Part shown: in pieces, positions 45,523 to 54,448 of the stretch
Numbering within the stretch: the first letter of the stretch is position 1
How the letters are laid out: each line of letters begins with the position of its first letter
Origin: Pseudomonas sp. B21-048
GTDB taxonomy: Bacteria > Pseudomonadota > Gammaproteobacteria > Pseudomonadales > Pseudomonadaceae
DNA: 64,000 nt
Assembly (NCBI RefSeq): GCF_024748615.1
Contig: NZ_CP087168.1
Location: forward strand, 4,154,001-4,218,000
Reading direction: 5' to 3'
Translations under genes and position numbers: made by a program
The notes under the pieces: model-generated
Seen by the model: only the letters and a program-made list of their open reading frames with translations
Told to the model about the DNA's origin: nothing
The model's database searches: none

Positions 45523-46875
45523 TTAAACGAACAACGACAACAGCAAGATGAAGCCCAAGCCCACCACGGACAGGATGGTTTCCATCGCGGTCCAGGTCTT
45601 GAAGGTTTCCGCCACGGTCATATTGAAGTACTGCTTCACCAGCCAGAAACCTGCGTCGTTGACGTGGGACAAAATCAACGAACCGGCACCGGTGGCCAGC
45701 ACCAGCAGCTCACGGTTCACACCCGGAATCATCCCCACCACCGGCACCACGATGCCCGCGCCAGTAATGGTTGCCACGGTGGCCGAACCGGTCGCGATAC
45801 GGATCACCGCCGCCACCAGCCAGGCCAGCAGGATCGGCGAGATCTGCGCCTCCACCGCCATGTGACCGATCACATCACCTACACCGCTGGTTACCAACAT
45901 CTGCTTGAAGCCGCCACCGGCACCGATGATCAGAATGATCGCGGCGGTCGGTGCAAGGCTCGCGTCCAGCCATTTGAGCATCTGTTGCGAACCGATGCCC
46001 TGCTTGTAGCCGAAGGTGTACAGCGACAGCAACAATGCCAGCAGCAACGCGGAGATCGGGTGACCGATCAGGTCCATGAAGGTGCGGAAGAAGTTGCCGT
46101 CCGGCAGCACCACATCGGCAAAGGTCTTGAGCAGCATCAGGAACACGGGCGACAGCACAGTGATCAGGGTGATGCCGAAGCTAGGCAGATCGCCTGCATC
46201 CTCATCGCGCACCAGTTGATCCACCAGTTCCTGATTCGGATGGCCGGGGATGTGCTTGGCAATGAACGTACCGAAGATCGGGCCGGCAATGATGGCCGTT
46301 GGCAGCGCAACGATCAGGCCATAAAGAATGGTTTTACCGATGTCGGCACCGAACACGCCGATGGCCAGCAACGGACCCGGGTGCGGTGGAACCAGGCCGT
46401 GCACGGCGGACAAACCGGCCAGCAGCGGGATACCGATCTTGATGATCGACACGCCGGTACGACGGGCGACGATGAACACCAGCGGGATCAGCAACACGAA
46501 GCCGATTTCGAAGAACAGCGGGATGCCGACCAGAAAGGCCGCGAACATCATGGCCCACTGCACCTTGTCTTTGCCGAAGGCTCGAATCAGGGTCTGGGCG
46601 ATCTGGTCCGCCCCGCCCGACTCGGCCATCATTTTGCCGAGCATGGTGCCCAGCGCCAGGATGATCCCGACGAAACCGAGCACCCCACCGAAGCCGTCCT
46701 GGAACGCTTTGATGATGGTGCCGATCGGCATACCGGAGGTCAGCCCGAGAAAGGCAGCGGCGATGATCAGGGCAATGAAGGGGTGAAGCTTGAACTTGGT
46801 GATCAGGACGATAAGCCCGATCACTGTGACCACTGCGTCTAGCAGCAGGAATGACTCGTGGGACATGCCAAACAT
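45523..46875 (-). CDS. gntP: GntP-family gluconate permease
   Basis: The 450-residue inner-membrane symporter has about 12-14 hydrophobic segments and the family motif GLVPPHPGPL (residues ~160-170), plus ATGSATVATITGAGIV. It imports gluconate for GntK, whose gene lies 80 bases upstream on the same strand. AGGAG precedes the ATG. A weak GntR-like site lies in the gap. Confidence 0.92.
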   Translation of the reverse strand: MFGMSHESFLLLDAVVTVIGLIVLITKFKLHPFIALIIAAAFLGLTSGMPIGTIIKAFQDGFGGVLGFVGIILALGTMLGKMMAESGGADQIAQTLIRAFGKDKVQWAMMFAAFLVGIPLFFEIGFVLLIPLVFIVARRTGVSIIKIGIPLLAGLSAVHGLVPPHPGPLLAIGVFGADIGKTILYGLIVALPTAIIAGPIFGTFIAKHIPGHPNQELVDQLVRDEDAGDLPSFGITLITVLSPVFLMLLKTFADVVLPDGNFFRTFMDLIGHPISALLLALLLSLYTFGYKQGIGSQQMLKWLDASLAPTAAIILIIGAGGGFKQMLVTSGVGDVIGHMAVEAQISPILLAWLVAAVIRIATGSATVATITGAGIVVPVVGMIPGVNRELLVLATGAGSLILSHVNDAGFWLVKQYFNMTVAETFKTWTAMETILSVVGLGFILLLSLFV

Positions 46876-46930
46876 TAGGGTGTCTCCTGGTTGTTGTTGT
46901 TATTAAAGCGGTTATTCAAATGCCGTCAGG

Positions 46931-46947
46931 ACAGCGCTATCTCTTGG
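46931..46947 (-). promoter_or_regulatory. Weak GntR-like site between gntK and gntP
   Basis: It contains TAGCGCT on the minus strand, preceded by AAGAGA rather than the AAG-N spacing of the full operator. It shares acagcgcta with the two better sites at 47511 and 47663. Confidence 0.35.
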
Positions 46948-46955
46948 AGCAAAAC

Positions 46956-47489
46956 TCAACTGGCGAGTTTCAAGCCATGATCGAGCCACCAGGTATGGGC
47001 CAGCTTCGCTAACTCATCGACGCTGTGACTCGACGCATCCAGAGTCAGGGTCAGGGGCTCACCCACGGGCGATTCAAGGGTGGCGAACTGGCTGTCGATC
47101 AAGGTCGACGGCATGAAGTGCCCCGGCCGATGAGACACACGATCGGCGGCGACTTCGGGGGCTAGCTCAAGGAAAACGAAGCCCAGGCCCGGCAAGGCAC
47201 TGCGCAAGCGTTCGCGGTAACTGTGTTTGAGGGCCGAACAGGTCAGCACCGGGCGCTCGCCCTTGGCATCGACGCGGCGCAGTTCATCGCACAAGCTGTC
47301 GAGCCAGCCGGCACGGTCTTCATCGTTCAAAGGAATACCCGCACTCATCTTTTCGATATTGGCGGCAGGGTGAAAAGTGTCGCCTTCAATGGCGGTCGCG
47401 CCGCTAAGCTGGCACAGGGACTGGCTGACGCACGTCTTGCCGCAACCGGCAACGCCCATGATGACCAGGGCGGTGATGGGATGATTCAT
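46956..47489 (-). CDS. gntK: GntK, gluconokinase
   Basis: The 177-residue kinase phosphorylates gluconate to 6-phosphogluconate for the Entner-Doudoroff pathway. It has Walker A GVAGCGKT (12-19) and the gluconate-site motifs EGDTFHPAANIEKMSAGIPL and SHRPGHFMPSTLIDSQFATLE. GAGGTG precedes the ATG. It is co-oriented with gntP and divergent from gntR. Confidence 0.95.
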   Translation of the reverse strand: MNHPITALVIMGVAGCGKTCVSQSLCQLSGATAIEGDTFHPAANIEKMSAGIPLNDEDRAGWLDSLCDELRRVDAKGERPVLTCSALKHSYRERLRSALPGLGFVFLELAPEVAADRVSHRPGHFMPSTLIDSQFATLESPVGEPLTLTLDASSHSVDELAKLAHTWWLDHGLKLAS

Positions 47490-47510
47490 GTAACACCTCA
47501 GCGCGCAGAC

Positions 47511-47525
47511 AGCGCTACCTTTGCT
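47511..47525 (-). promoter_or_regulatory. Predicted GntR operator near gntK
   Basis: The minus strand reads GC-A-AAG-G-TAGCGCT, one base away from the AC-N-AAG-N-TAGCGCT operator remembered for P. aeruginosa GntR. It lies 22 bases upstream of the gntK start. Confidence 0.6.
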
Positions 47526-47662
47526 AAGTGAAACTATTAGTGCAAAAGCAGAAGTTGCCGACGCCTTCTTGTCATTTTTGTGGGTTGCAGCTGTTCGTTC
47601 TCGATGCCAAAAAAGCGAGGATCAGGCAACCCCCGCTCATGCATTTGCAGCCACCTCGAGAC

Positions 47663-47676
47663 AGCGCTACCTTAGT
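47663..47676 (-). promoter_or_regulatory. Predicted GntR operator near gntR
   Basis: The minus strand reads AC-T-AAG-G-TAGCGCT, an exact match to the GntR operator pattern. It lies 30 bases upstream of the gntR start, which fits autorepression. Confidence 0.7.
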
Positions 47677-47705
47677 ACCTTGAATTTTGTTTGGCAAGCC
47701 GTCCG

Positions 47706-48737
47706 ATGAATACCCCTAAAAACGATAAAAATACGCGCACCACTGGCCGCCCTACCCTCAACGAAGTCGCGCGCCTGGCCGGTGTCAGCCCGATTACCGC
47801 CTCCCGCGCCTTGCGCGGCGTCAGCACGGTGGCCACCGAACTGGTGGAAAAAGTCCAGAAGGCCGCCCTCGACCTGAACTACGTGGTCAACCCCGCCGCC
47901 CGCGCATTAGCCTCGGCCCAGAGCCATTCCGTGGTGGTTTTGGTGCCCTCGCTGTCCAATCTGCTGTTCATCGACACACTGGAAGCCATTCATCAGGTTT
48001 TGCGACCAAAGGGCTTCGAAGTGCTGATCGGCAACTTCCATTATTCGCGTGATGAAGAAGAAAACCTGCTGCGCAATTACATGGCTTATCAGCCTCGCGG
48101 CTTGCTGCTGACTGGTTTCGACCGCACCGAAAGTTCGCGGCGAATGATCGAGGCCAGCAACATTCCCTGCGTCTACATGATGGAACTGGACAGCGCGGCC
48201 GGGCTCAATTGTGTCGGCTTTTCGCAAGTCGCTGCCGGCGAAACCGCGGCCGAGCATTTGCTGTCACGCGGTCGCAAGCGTCTGGCTTACATCGGTGCGC
48301 AACTGGACCAGCGCACGCTGCTGCGCGGCGAAGGTTTCCGCCGCGCGCTGCAAAAGGTCGGCTTGTATGATCCGGACCTGGAAGTGCTGACGCCGCGAGC
48401 CTCGTCGGTGGGTCTGGGCGGCGAATTGTTCCTGCAACTGCTCGCAGCCCATCCGGACGTCGATGCCATCTTCTTTGGCAACGACGACCTGGCCCAGGGC
48501 GCGTTGCTCGAAGCGTCGCGCAATGGCATCAAGATCCCCGAACGCGTGGCGATCCTCGGCTTCAACGACTTGCCGGCATCGGAGCACATGGTGCCGCGCC
48601 TGAGCAGCATCAGCACCCCGCGAGAAGCCATTGGCCGTCGCTCCGCGGAGCTGATGCTGACCTTGCTGGCCGGCAATTCAGTGACCAAACCGGTGCAAGA
48701 CATGGGGTTTGAATTGAAGGTGCGCGAGAGCACCTGA
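47706..48737 (+). CDS. gntR: GntR, LacI-family gluconate repressor
   Basis: The 343-residue repressor has an N-terminal LacI HTH (TLNEVARLAGVSPITASRALRG) and a periplasmic-binding-protein-like effector domain. The position opposite gntK-gntP and two good operator matches in the shared gap identify it as the gluconate-responsive regulator. The ATG at 47706 is preferred to 47691; no strong ribosome-binding site is visible. Confidence 0.92.
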   Translation: MNTPKNDKNTRTTGRPTLNEVARLAGVSPITASRALRGVSTVATELVEKVQKAALDLNYVVNPAARALASAQSHSVVVLVPSLSNLLFIDTLEAIHQVLRPKGFEVLIGNFHYSRDEEENLLRNYMAYQPRGLLLTGFDRTESSRRMIEASNIPCVYMMELDSAAGLNCVGFSQVAAGETAAEHLLSRGRKRLAYIGAQLDQRTLLRGEGFRRALQKVGLYDPDLEVLTPRASSVGLGGELFLQLLAAHPDVDAIFFGNDDLAQGALLEASRNGIKIPERVAILGFNDLPASEHMVPRLSSISTPREAIGRRSAELMLTLLAGNSVTKPVQDMGFELKVREST

Positions 48738-48804
48738 CGCACGACCATTCCCATCCTCCGCGTGCTAGATTCCCGATACCTGGAGCAGCAAACGGAGAAG
48801 CTCA

Positions 48805-49437
48805 ATGGGACATGCGCTGAAAATTTTGGGTCGAGCCTCGTCAATCAACGTCAGAAAAGTCCTGTGGACCTGCGACGAACTGGGCGTTCCCTACGAACGC
48901 GAAGACTGGGGCAGCGGTTTCGCATCGACCCAGAGCCTGGAATTTCTCCAGCTCAACCCCAACGCACAGGTGCCGGTCCTCATCGACGAAGCCGGCGTGC
49001 TGTGGGAGTCCAATACCATTTGCCGGTACCTGGCCGGCAAATACCAAAACACGGACCTGCTGCCCACCGAGCCGGCGGCCCGCGCTCGCGTGGAGCAATG
49101 GATGGACTGGCAAGCCACTGAACTCAACCCATCGTGGGGTTACGCCTTTTTCGCCCTGGTCAGACAATTGCCGGGCTTTCAGGACTCGCAGCGGATTGCT
49201 GATGGCGTTCGCGGCTGGAACGCGAAAATGGGCATCCTCGAACAGCAACTCACGGCGACCGGCGGCTATGTCGCCGGGCCTCGGTTCACATTGGCCGATA
49301 TCCTCATCGGCTTGTCGGTCAACCGCTGGCGAATGACCCCGATGGAGCGCCCGGACTACCCCGCCGTCGACGCCTATTGCCAACGACTGGCGCTACGGCC
49401 GGGGTTCATGGAACATGCCTGCAACGGTGTGCCTTGA
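48805..49437 (+). CDS. Glutathione S-transferase
   Basis: The 210-residue protein has an N-terminal thioredoxin-like domain (ASSINVRKVLWTCDELGVPY; NAQVPVLIDEAGVLWESNTI) and an all-helical C-terminal domain (FTLADILIGLSVNRW). GGAG precedes the ATG. The electrophilic substrate is unknown. It converges on the LysR gene, one base apart. Confidence 0.9.
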   Translation: MGHALKILGRASSINVRKVLWTCDELGVPYEREDWGSGFASTQSLEFLQLNPNAQVPVLIDEAGVLWESNTICRYLAGKYQNTDLLPTEPAARARVEQWMDWQATELNPSWGYAFFALVRQLPGFQDSQRIADGVRGWNAKMGILEQQLTATGGYVAGPRFTLADILIGLSVNRWRMTPMERPDYPAVDAYCQRLALRPGFMEHACNGVP

Positions 49438-49438
49438 T

Positions 49439-50314
49439 TCAGTAAGGCATTGCGAGCATACCCGTCAACGCTCGCACCGCTGCCGAAGGCGCTTTGTTGG
49501 GCGCGACCACCAACGCAAATTCCCGATCAATACGCGGCGTCACAGGCACTACGCGCAGGCCTTGGCGATGGGTCGGCAGGGTCATTTCCGGCACCAGGGT
49601 CACGCCGATGTTTTCCCGCACCAGGGTGAACGCACTGCTCCATTCACGCACCTCGGCCCGCACATCCAGCAGTTGCAGCCCGGCATCGGCCGCCAGGCTG
49701 CGGGCATTGGTCGAACAGCCGCCGGTGGCCAGCACAAAGGGTTGCTCGGCCAGTTCCGCCAGTGAGACGCCCTCTTCATTCGAACGGCGCGCCAAGGGGT
49801 GGCCACCGGGCAGAACCGCCACCCAGGCATCCTGTCCCAAACGACCGGCATTGCGCACGGGCGCCGGGTTCAACACCACGCCGACATCCACCAGCCCGTC
49901 ATTGAGCAACGTTTCCACTTCATCGTCGCTGACCTCCAGCGCCACCACTTGAATGCCGGGATACAGCTGATTGAACCGGCGCAGCAATGGCGGCAGAAAG
50001 GTCGCCAGCACCAACGGAAAACTCGCCAGGCGAATGGTTCCGCGCTGAATGTCTTTAGTGGCGTCGACGGTACTGCGAATGTTCTCGAGGGCGCCGAGCA
50101 TGATTCGCGCCTGTTCGATCACAGGCAAGCCAATGGCGGTCGGCAGCGTCTGGCGGTTCTCCCGAGTGAACAGCCGAACGCCCAGGGTTTCTTCGACCAG
50201 GGCCAGCGCCTGGCTGGCACCGGACTGGGTCATTCCGACCCGCTCGGCGGCCCGGGTAATGTTGCCGGTATCGGCCACCGCCAACACCATTCGCCAGTGC
50301 ATCAGGTTCATCAT
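49439..50314 (-). CDS. LysR-family regulator
   Basis: The 291-residue protein has an N-terminal HTH (VADTGNITRAAERVGMTQSGASQALALVEETLG) and an effector domain. It is divergent from a gstA-like gene at 99 bases and may regulate it. Start at 50314 (or the adjacent 50311) follows AGGAAAG. Confidence 0.9.
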   Translation of the reverse strand: MMNLMHWRMVLAVADTGNITRAAERVGMTQSGASQALALVEETLGVRLFTRENRQTLPTAIGLPVIEQARIMLGALENIRSTVDATKDIQRGTIRLASFPLVLATFLPPLLRRFNQLYPGIQVVALEVSDDEVETLLNDGLVDVGVVLNPAPVRNAGRLGQDAWVAVLPGGHPLARRSNEEGVSLAELAEQPFVLATGGCSTNARSLAADAGLQLLDVRAEVREWSSAFTLVRENIGVTLVPEMTLPTHRQGLRVVPVTPRIDREFALVVAPNKAPSAAVRALTGMLAMPY

Positions 50315-50413
50315 GGCAGTAGCTTTCCTAATGGCGATTTTCTGAAAGATTAATTTTACCGAGTACGCCGCGCACTATGACACTGGCGCAAATCCGCAAC
50401 CAGAGCCCTGCCC

Positions 50414-51016
50414 ATGAAGTTGTACTACGCCCCACAAGCCTGCTCATTGGCACCGCACATTGTGCTGCGCGAACTGGATTTGCCGTTCGAGTTGGTCCGT
50501 GTCGACAACAGCACCAAGAAAACCGTCACCGGCGAGGACTTTCTTGCCATCAGCCCCAAAGGCTACGTGGCGGCATTGCAGCTGGATAACGGTGAGGTGC
50601 TGACTGAAGGCCCGGCGATCCTGCAGTACCTGGCGAGTCTACGGCCCAAGGCGAATCTGGCACCGGCGAATGGGACGTTCGAGCGGGTGCGTTTGCAGGA
50701 ATGGCTGAATTTCGTTTCGACCGAGATTCATGGCGGGCTGGGTTGGCTGTTCAATTCGCAGTTTCCGGATGACGTGAAGGTGCTCATCAAAGAGAAGCTG
50801 TTCAAGCGTTTTGTCGTGTTGAGTCAGACATTGGAGAGGCAGGATTATTTGATGGCGGGCGGATTCAGCATCGCCGATGCCTATCTGTTTACGGTGTTGC
50901 GCTGGACGCAGGTGTTTGGTATCGATTTGGATCAATGGCCGGCGTTGGCGCGGTTTCAGGCACGCGTTGATCAGCGGCCAAGCGTGAAAGCGGCGTTGGC
51001 TGCGGAATGGATGTAA
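50414..51016 (+). CDS. gstA: Glutathione transferase, GstA type
   Basis: The 200-residue beta-class enzyme has the typical N-terminus MKLYYAPQACSLAPHIVLRE with the conserved cysteine C10, then SPKGYVAALQL and LTEGPAILQYLA. The C-terminal helical domain contains FSIADAYLFTVLRW. It is divergent from the LysR gene. Confidence 0.92.
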   Translation: MKLYYAPQACSLAPHIVLRELDLPFELVRVDNSTKKTVTGEDFLAISPKGYVAALQLDNGEVLTEGPAILQYLASLRPKANLAPANGTFERVRLQEWLNFVSTEIHGGLGWLFNSQFPDDVKVLIKEKLFKRFVVLSQTLERQDYLMAGGFSIADAYLFTVLRWTQVFGIDLDQWPALARFQARVDQRPSVKAALAAEWM

Positions 51017-51161
51017 GGCGTTAGATCAATCGCGAACAGGCTCGCTCACAGAGGACCTCATTCGCAATCAGTGAAAGGGGTTGCAACGCTTCCCGGGCCA
51101 GCGCCAGCGAGGCCAGTGGCGCAGGAGTTCTTGCCGATTGCCTGATTATTTCGATAGGCAT

Positions 51162-51192
51162 AAAAAACAAGGAGCCCGAGGACTCGGGCTCC
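51162..51192 (-). terminator. Terminator of the small basic-protein gene
   Basis: On the minus strand ggagcccgag pairs with ctcgggctcc and is followed by TTGTTTTTT. It starts 13 bases after the stop of the 36-residue protein. Confidence 0.85.
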
Positions 51193-51204
51193 GTTGATGC
51201 GGGA

Positions 51205-51315
51205 TCAATGGCCGAATACGCCCACCTTCTTGGACTTCTTGTCCGCACGTTTCTCGATGGCGGTTTTTGCCGGTTTCTTTTTTGCCGCTTTCTTTGAATC
51301 CATACCTTTGGACAT
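51205..51315 (-). CDS. 36-residue lysine-rich protein
   Basis: A short gene with a good ribosome-binding site (GGAG, nine bases before ATG 51315) and its own terminator. About a third of the residues are lysine or arginine (KKAAKKKPAKTAIEKRADKK), and the C-terminus is VGVFGH. The composition suggests nucleic-acid or ribosome binding, but no family is recognised. Confidence 0.65.
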   Translation of the reverse strand: MSKGMDSKKAAKKKPAKTAIEKRADKKSKKVGVFGH

Positions 51316-51417
51316 GATGCGCACTCCACTCAGAGGGGATGTGAGATCAGGTATACACCTATCCTTGCATCGGCGTTCTTTTATAATCGTCCGCTTTGCG
51401 CACCGACAGTCCAGGCC

Positions 51418-51846
51418 ATGCCCAACACCCAGTACACCTTGCTTGATGAGCCCTTGTGGCCGTTGATGAACAAGTTTTACCGCGCCCACCAATCGTCGAT
51501 GAAAGCGGTCCGCGATGCTCGGCTGTGGGTCGCAAAACACGATGAGATCATTGCGGCGTTATGTTTGCGGCCAGTGTCCGGTGGGCATTGGCTGACCGGG
51601 CTGTTCGTCGCCCCAAGCTGTCGCGGGCAAGGGATCGCCGCAGCGTTGATCGCCCACGCCGTCAAGCACCTCGAAGAGCCGGTCTGGTTGTTTTGCCATC
51701 CGGATTTACGCGGCTTTTATGAGCGTCGGGGTTTTACATTCGACCCACCCCTGCCCTACGCGATGGCTGAACGGTTGAGCCGTTACGCACGCAGCAAACC
51801 GATGATCGCGATGGGTTTGGAGCCGTTGTTGGGGTCGAGCGGATAA
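51418..51846 (+). CDS. GNAT-family N-acetyltransferase
   Basis: The 142-residue protein has the acetyl-CoA loop FVAPSCRGQGIAAALIAHA and a C-terminal LRGFYERRGF. The acceptor is unknown. It converges on def, with a gap of about 30 bases. Confidence 0.85.
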   Translation: MPNTQYTLLDEPLWPLMNKFYRAHQSSMKAVRDARLWVAKHDEIIAALCLRPVSGGHWLTGLFVAPSCRGQGIAAALIAHAVKHLEEPVWLFCHPDLRGFYERRGFTFDPPLPYAMAERLSRYARSKPMIAMGLEPLLGSSG

Positions 51847-51877
51847 TGTTGCAGGTAAACAGCGAAGATCAAAAGAT

Positions 51878-52417
51878 CTAATCGTCTGCCGCTGGATCAA
51901 GGTCCGGGAACATCACGTCGGTAAATCCGAACTTGCTGAAATCAGTGATGCGCGACGGGTATAACCGGCCGATCAGGTGATCGCATTCATGCTGCACCAC
52001 CCGCGCGTGAAATCCCGAGGCGATGCGCACGATTGGCTCACCCTTGGGGTCGAAGCCTTCATAACGAATCTGCTGATAACGATCCACCGCACCGCGCAGC
52101 CCCGGCACTGACAAGCAACCTTCGAAGCCCTCCTCCATCAATGGGCTTAATGGCGTGATCAATGGATTGATCAGAATCGTCTGCGGCACCGCTTCGGCGT
52201 CCGGGTAGCGCTCGCTGTGTTCGAAACCAAAGATCACCAGTTGCAGGTCGACACCGATCTGCGGCGCGGCCAGGCCAACGCCGCCGACACTTTCCATGGT
52301 CTGGAACATGTCGTCGATCAGTCGCCACAACTCGGGGCTGTCGAACATTTCTGCGGGCACCGGCGGGGCAATGCGCAGCAGGCGCTCATCGCCCATTTTC
52401 AGAATTTCACGGATCAT
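51878..52417 (-). CDS. def: Def, peptide deformylase
   Basis: The 179-residue metalloenzyme removes the N-formyl group from nascent proteins. All three motifs are intact: GVGLAAPQ (46-53), EGCLSVP (99-105) and QHECDH (142-147). It overlaps the yihY stop by ATGA. It is not beside fmt, so it is probably a second deformylase; Pseudomonas genomes often carry more than one. Confidence 0.92.
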   Translation of the reverse strand: MIREILKMGDERLLRIAPPVPAEMFDSPELWRLIDDMFQTMESVGGVGLAAPQIGVDLQLVIFGFEHSERYPDAEAVPQTILINPLITPLSPLMEEGFEGCLSVPGLRGAVDRYQQIRYEGFDPKGEPIVRIASGFHARVVQHECDHLIGRLYPSRITDFSKFGFTDVMFPDLDPAADD

Positions 52418-53376
52418 TTTATGGCTTCGTCAGTGGTCGGTTTGATTGAATGGTCCCGTCCCAGTCCCGACACGTGGTGTTTTTCTTCATGGCCGGGGCC
52501 ATGCTCGCCAGGGACCTTCTCGCCAGGGTCTTTGCCCTCGCGCGACATGTGCTCGATCACCGCATTCATTTCCGCGCCGAGCAACATCACCGCGGCGGAG
52601 ATATAGAAGTACAGCAGCAACACGATGATCGCGCCGATACTGCCATACATGGCGTTGTAGTTGGCGAAGGTTTTGACGTAAAAAGCGAAGCCCAGCGAGG
52701 CAATGATCCAGACCACCACCGACAGCACCGCACCTGGGGTAATGAAGCGAAACTCTTGTTTGACGTCGGGCATGACGTAGTAAATCAGCGCCACCGCCAT
52801 CATCAGCAAAATCACGATTACCGGCCAGCGGACAATGGTCCAGACGGTCACGATGAAATCTTCGAGACCCACTTGCGCGGCGATCCAGCCCATCACCTGC
52901 GGCCCGAGCACCATCAGCGCGGCGGCGATCAGCAACATGCCGGCGATGCCGATGGTGTAGAAAATCGACAGCGGAAAACGCTTCCAGACCGGACGGCCTT
53001 CGACCACGTCATACGCGGCGTTCATCGCGCTCATCATCAACCGCACACCCGCGGAGGCGGTCCACAGGGCGATCACGATACCCACCGACAATAATCCCCC
53101 CTTGGATTGCTGCAGCTGGTCGATCACCGGGTTCACCTGCTCCAGCGCCTGGGGCGGCAGAACCAGTTCCGATTGCAGCCGCAGCCAGGAGAAAAAATCC
53201 GGCAAGTGCAGGAAACCGATCAGGGCGATAAGGAACAGGATGAAAGGGAACAGCGAGAACAGCATTTGATAGGCCAGCGCGGAGGCATAGGTCGACATCT
53301 CGTCGTCGACGAACTCGGTGACCGTGCGCATCATCACCCGATGCAGGGGCAAACCTTTCATGGTCGGAAAAAACAT
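52414..53376 (-). CDS. YihY/BrkB-family membrane protein
   Basis: The 320-residue protein has about six membrane helices ([104 protein letters not shown]), then a hydrophilic His/Gly/Glu-rich tail. The family is of unknown function. AAAGGAG precedes ATG 53376. The tail ([19 protein letters not shown]) is a notable charged extension. Confidence 0.88.
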   Translation of the reverse strand: MFFPTMKGLPLHRVMMRTVTEFVDDEMSTYASALAYQMLFSLFPFILFLIALIGFLHLPDFFSWLRLQSELVLPPQALEQVNPVIDQLQQSKGGLLSVGIVIALWTASAGVRLMMSAMNAAYDVVEGRPVWKRFPLSIFYTIGIAGMLLIAAALMVLGPQVMGWIAAQVGLEDFIVTVWTIVRWPVIVILLMMAVALIYYVMPDVKQEFRFITPGAVLSVVVWIIASLGFAFYVKTFANYNAMYGSIGAIIVLLLYFYISAAVMLLGAEMNAVIEHMSREGKDPGEKVPGEHGPGHEEKHHVSGLGRDHSIKPTTDEAIK

Positions 53377-53497
53377 TCGCGTCTCCTTTCGCCGCAAAAA
53401 GGTTGAAGTCATGGCGACTCAGGGGCCGTTTTCTACAACAAAGTAGCCTACTTGGCGACTTTGAAACAATTTCCTTGCTCAAGTTCAAGCTGACACC

Positions 53498-53524
53498 AAA
53501 ACGGCCATCCGCGGATGGCCGTTT
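53498..53524. terminator. Bidirectional terminator after csbD
   Basis: A near-perfect palindrome (aaacggccatcc/ggatggccgttt) downstream of the CsbD-like gene on the minus strand. Confidence 0.75.
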
Positions 53525-53546
53525 CTATTACTCGTCAACGCCCGGA

Positions 53547-53738
53547 TTACGCCTTGTCGATGCCTTTTTTAAGAGCATCCTTGGCTTTGCCGATCGCTTG
53601 CTGGTTTTCGCCTTTCCTCTCCTGCGCCACGCCTTCGGAGCGCAGCTTCTCGTTGCCAGTGGCTTTGCCAACGCCTTGTTTTACGTTGCCGGCCGCTTCG
53701 TTTGCCATACCTTTTACTTTATCGCCGGTGCTGCTCAT
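53547..53738 (-). CDS. CsbD-family stress protein
   Basis: The 63-residue hydrophilic helical protein shows the CsbD pattern (DKVKGMANEAAGNVKQGVGK; AQERKGENQQAIGKAKDAL). CsbD-like proteins are general-stress proteins of unknown mechanism. AGGAG precedes the ATG. Confidence 0.9.
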   Translation of the reverse strand: MSSTGDKVKGMANEAAGNVKQGVGKATGNEKLRSEGVAQERKGENQQAIGKAKDALKKGIDKA

Positions 53739-53929
53739 GGCATTTCTCCTGTGAACATTTCAACGGGGAAAGTGGTTACACAAGGGTTGACCGGGAGCCT
53801 TTACGCGGAGTTTCATTTATTTATTAACCGGACATTTCGCAGGTTAGGCTTTATGTTTACAGGCTTTGCCCCGAGAATGCGCAACGTACTCAGGCCATGG
53901 CGCTGAAGATCCAATCCCGTAGGAAGGTT

Positions 53930-54307
53930 ATGAAACTCGATAAAAAGCAGGCCATTGCCCGCAGAAACCAGGAACTCGGCGGTGCTGTGCTTGGCGTCAA
54001 CAACTGCCATTTCACCGAATTGAACCGCAATCGCAATATTTTCTGGTTCGATATTCCGGTCGCGCGTCTGGCCATTGGTCAGTACGAATGGATTCACTTG
54101 CTGATGCACACTCCGGATACCGACGAACTGCTGCACCTGAAAGTGCCGACGGTGTTCCTGCGCGAAAAACTCGAAGGCCTGGTGGTGCGCAACCAGGGCA
54201 AGCGCAAGGCGGCCCTGAGCCTGGAATTGAGCGCCGACAAGGACGCCTACCTGCAGGACATGCGCCCGACCGGTACCAACGTTGATTTCGCGCAGTTCCG
54301 CCAGTAA
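53930..54307 (+). CDS. Unrecognised Pseudomonas protein
   Basis: A 125-residue cytoplasmic protein with no membrane segment. The middle is rich in aromatic residues (RNIFWFDIPVARLAIGQYEW), followed by VPTVFLREKLEGLVVRNQGKRK. AGGAAGG is close to the ATG at 53930; a start at 53897 would add 11 basic residues. No family is recognised. Confidence 0.65.
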   Translation: MKLDKKQAIARRNQELGGAVLGVNNCHFTELNRNRNIFWFDIPVARLAIGQYEWIHLLMHTPDTDELLHLKVPTVFLREKLEGLVVRNQGKRKAALSLELSADKDAYLQDMRPTGTNVDFAQFRQ

Positions 54308-54316
54308 TCACCCTTA

Positions 54317-54401
54317 GATCGTTCCCACGCTCTGCGTGGGAATGCCGCACCGGACGCAGAGCGTCCCGGGATGCGTTACCACGCAGAGCGTGGGAACGAT
54401 C
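54317..54401. repeat. Extragenic palindromic repeat, GTGGGAACGATC family, copy 4
   Basis: The most symmetrical copy: gatcgttcccacgctctgcg at the left, cgcagagcgtgggaacgatc at the right, with gacgcagagcgtc between them. It directly precedes a terminator. Confidence 0.88.
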
Positions 54402-54412
54402 AGGCAGGTAAC

Positions 54413-54447
54413 AAAAAGCCCCGCACCACACTGCGGGGCTTTTTTTG
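54413..54447. terminator. Bidirectional terminator at the 3' end of fadD1
   Basis: Stem aaaaagccccgca/tgcggggcttttt with a six-base loop and T runs on both strands. It abuts the fadD1 stop codon. Confidence 0.9.
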
Positions 54448-54448
54448 A

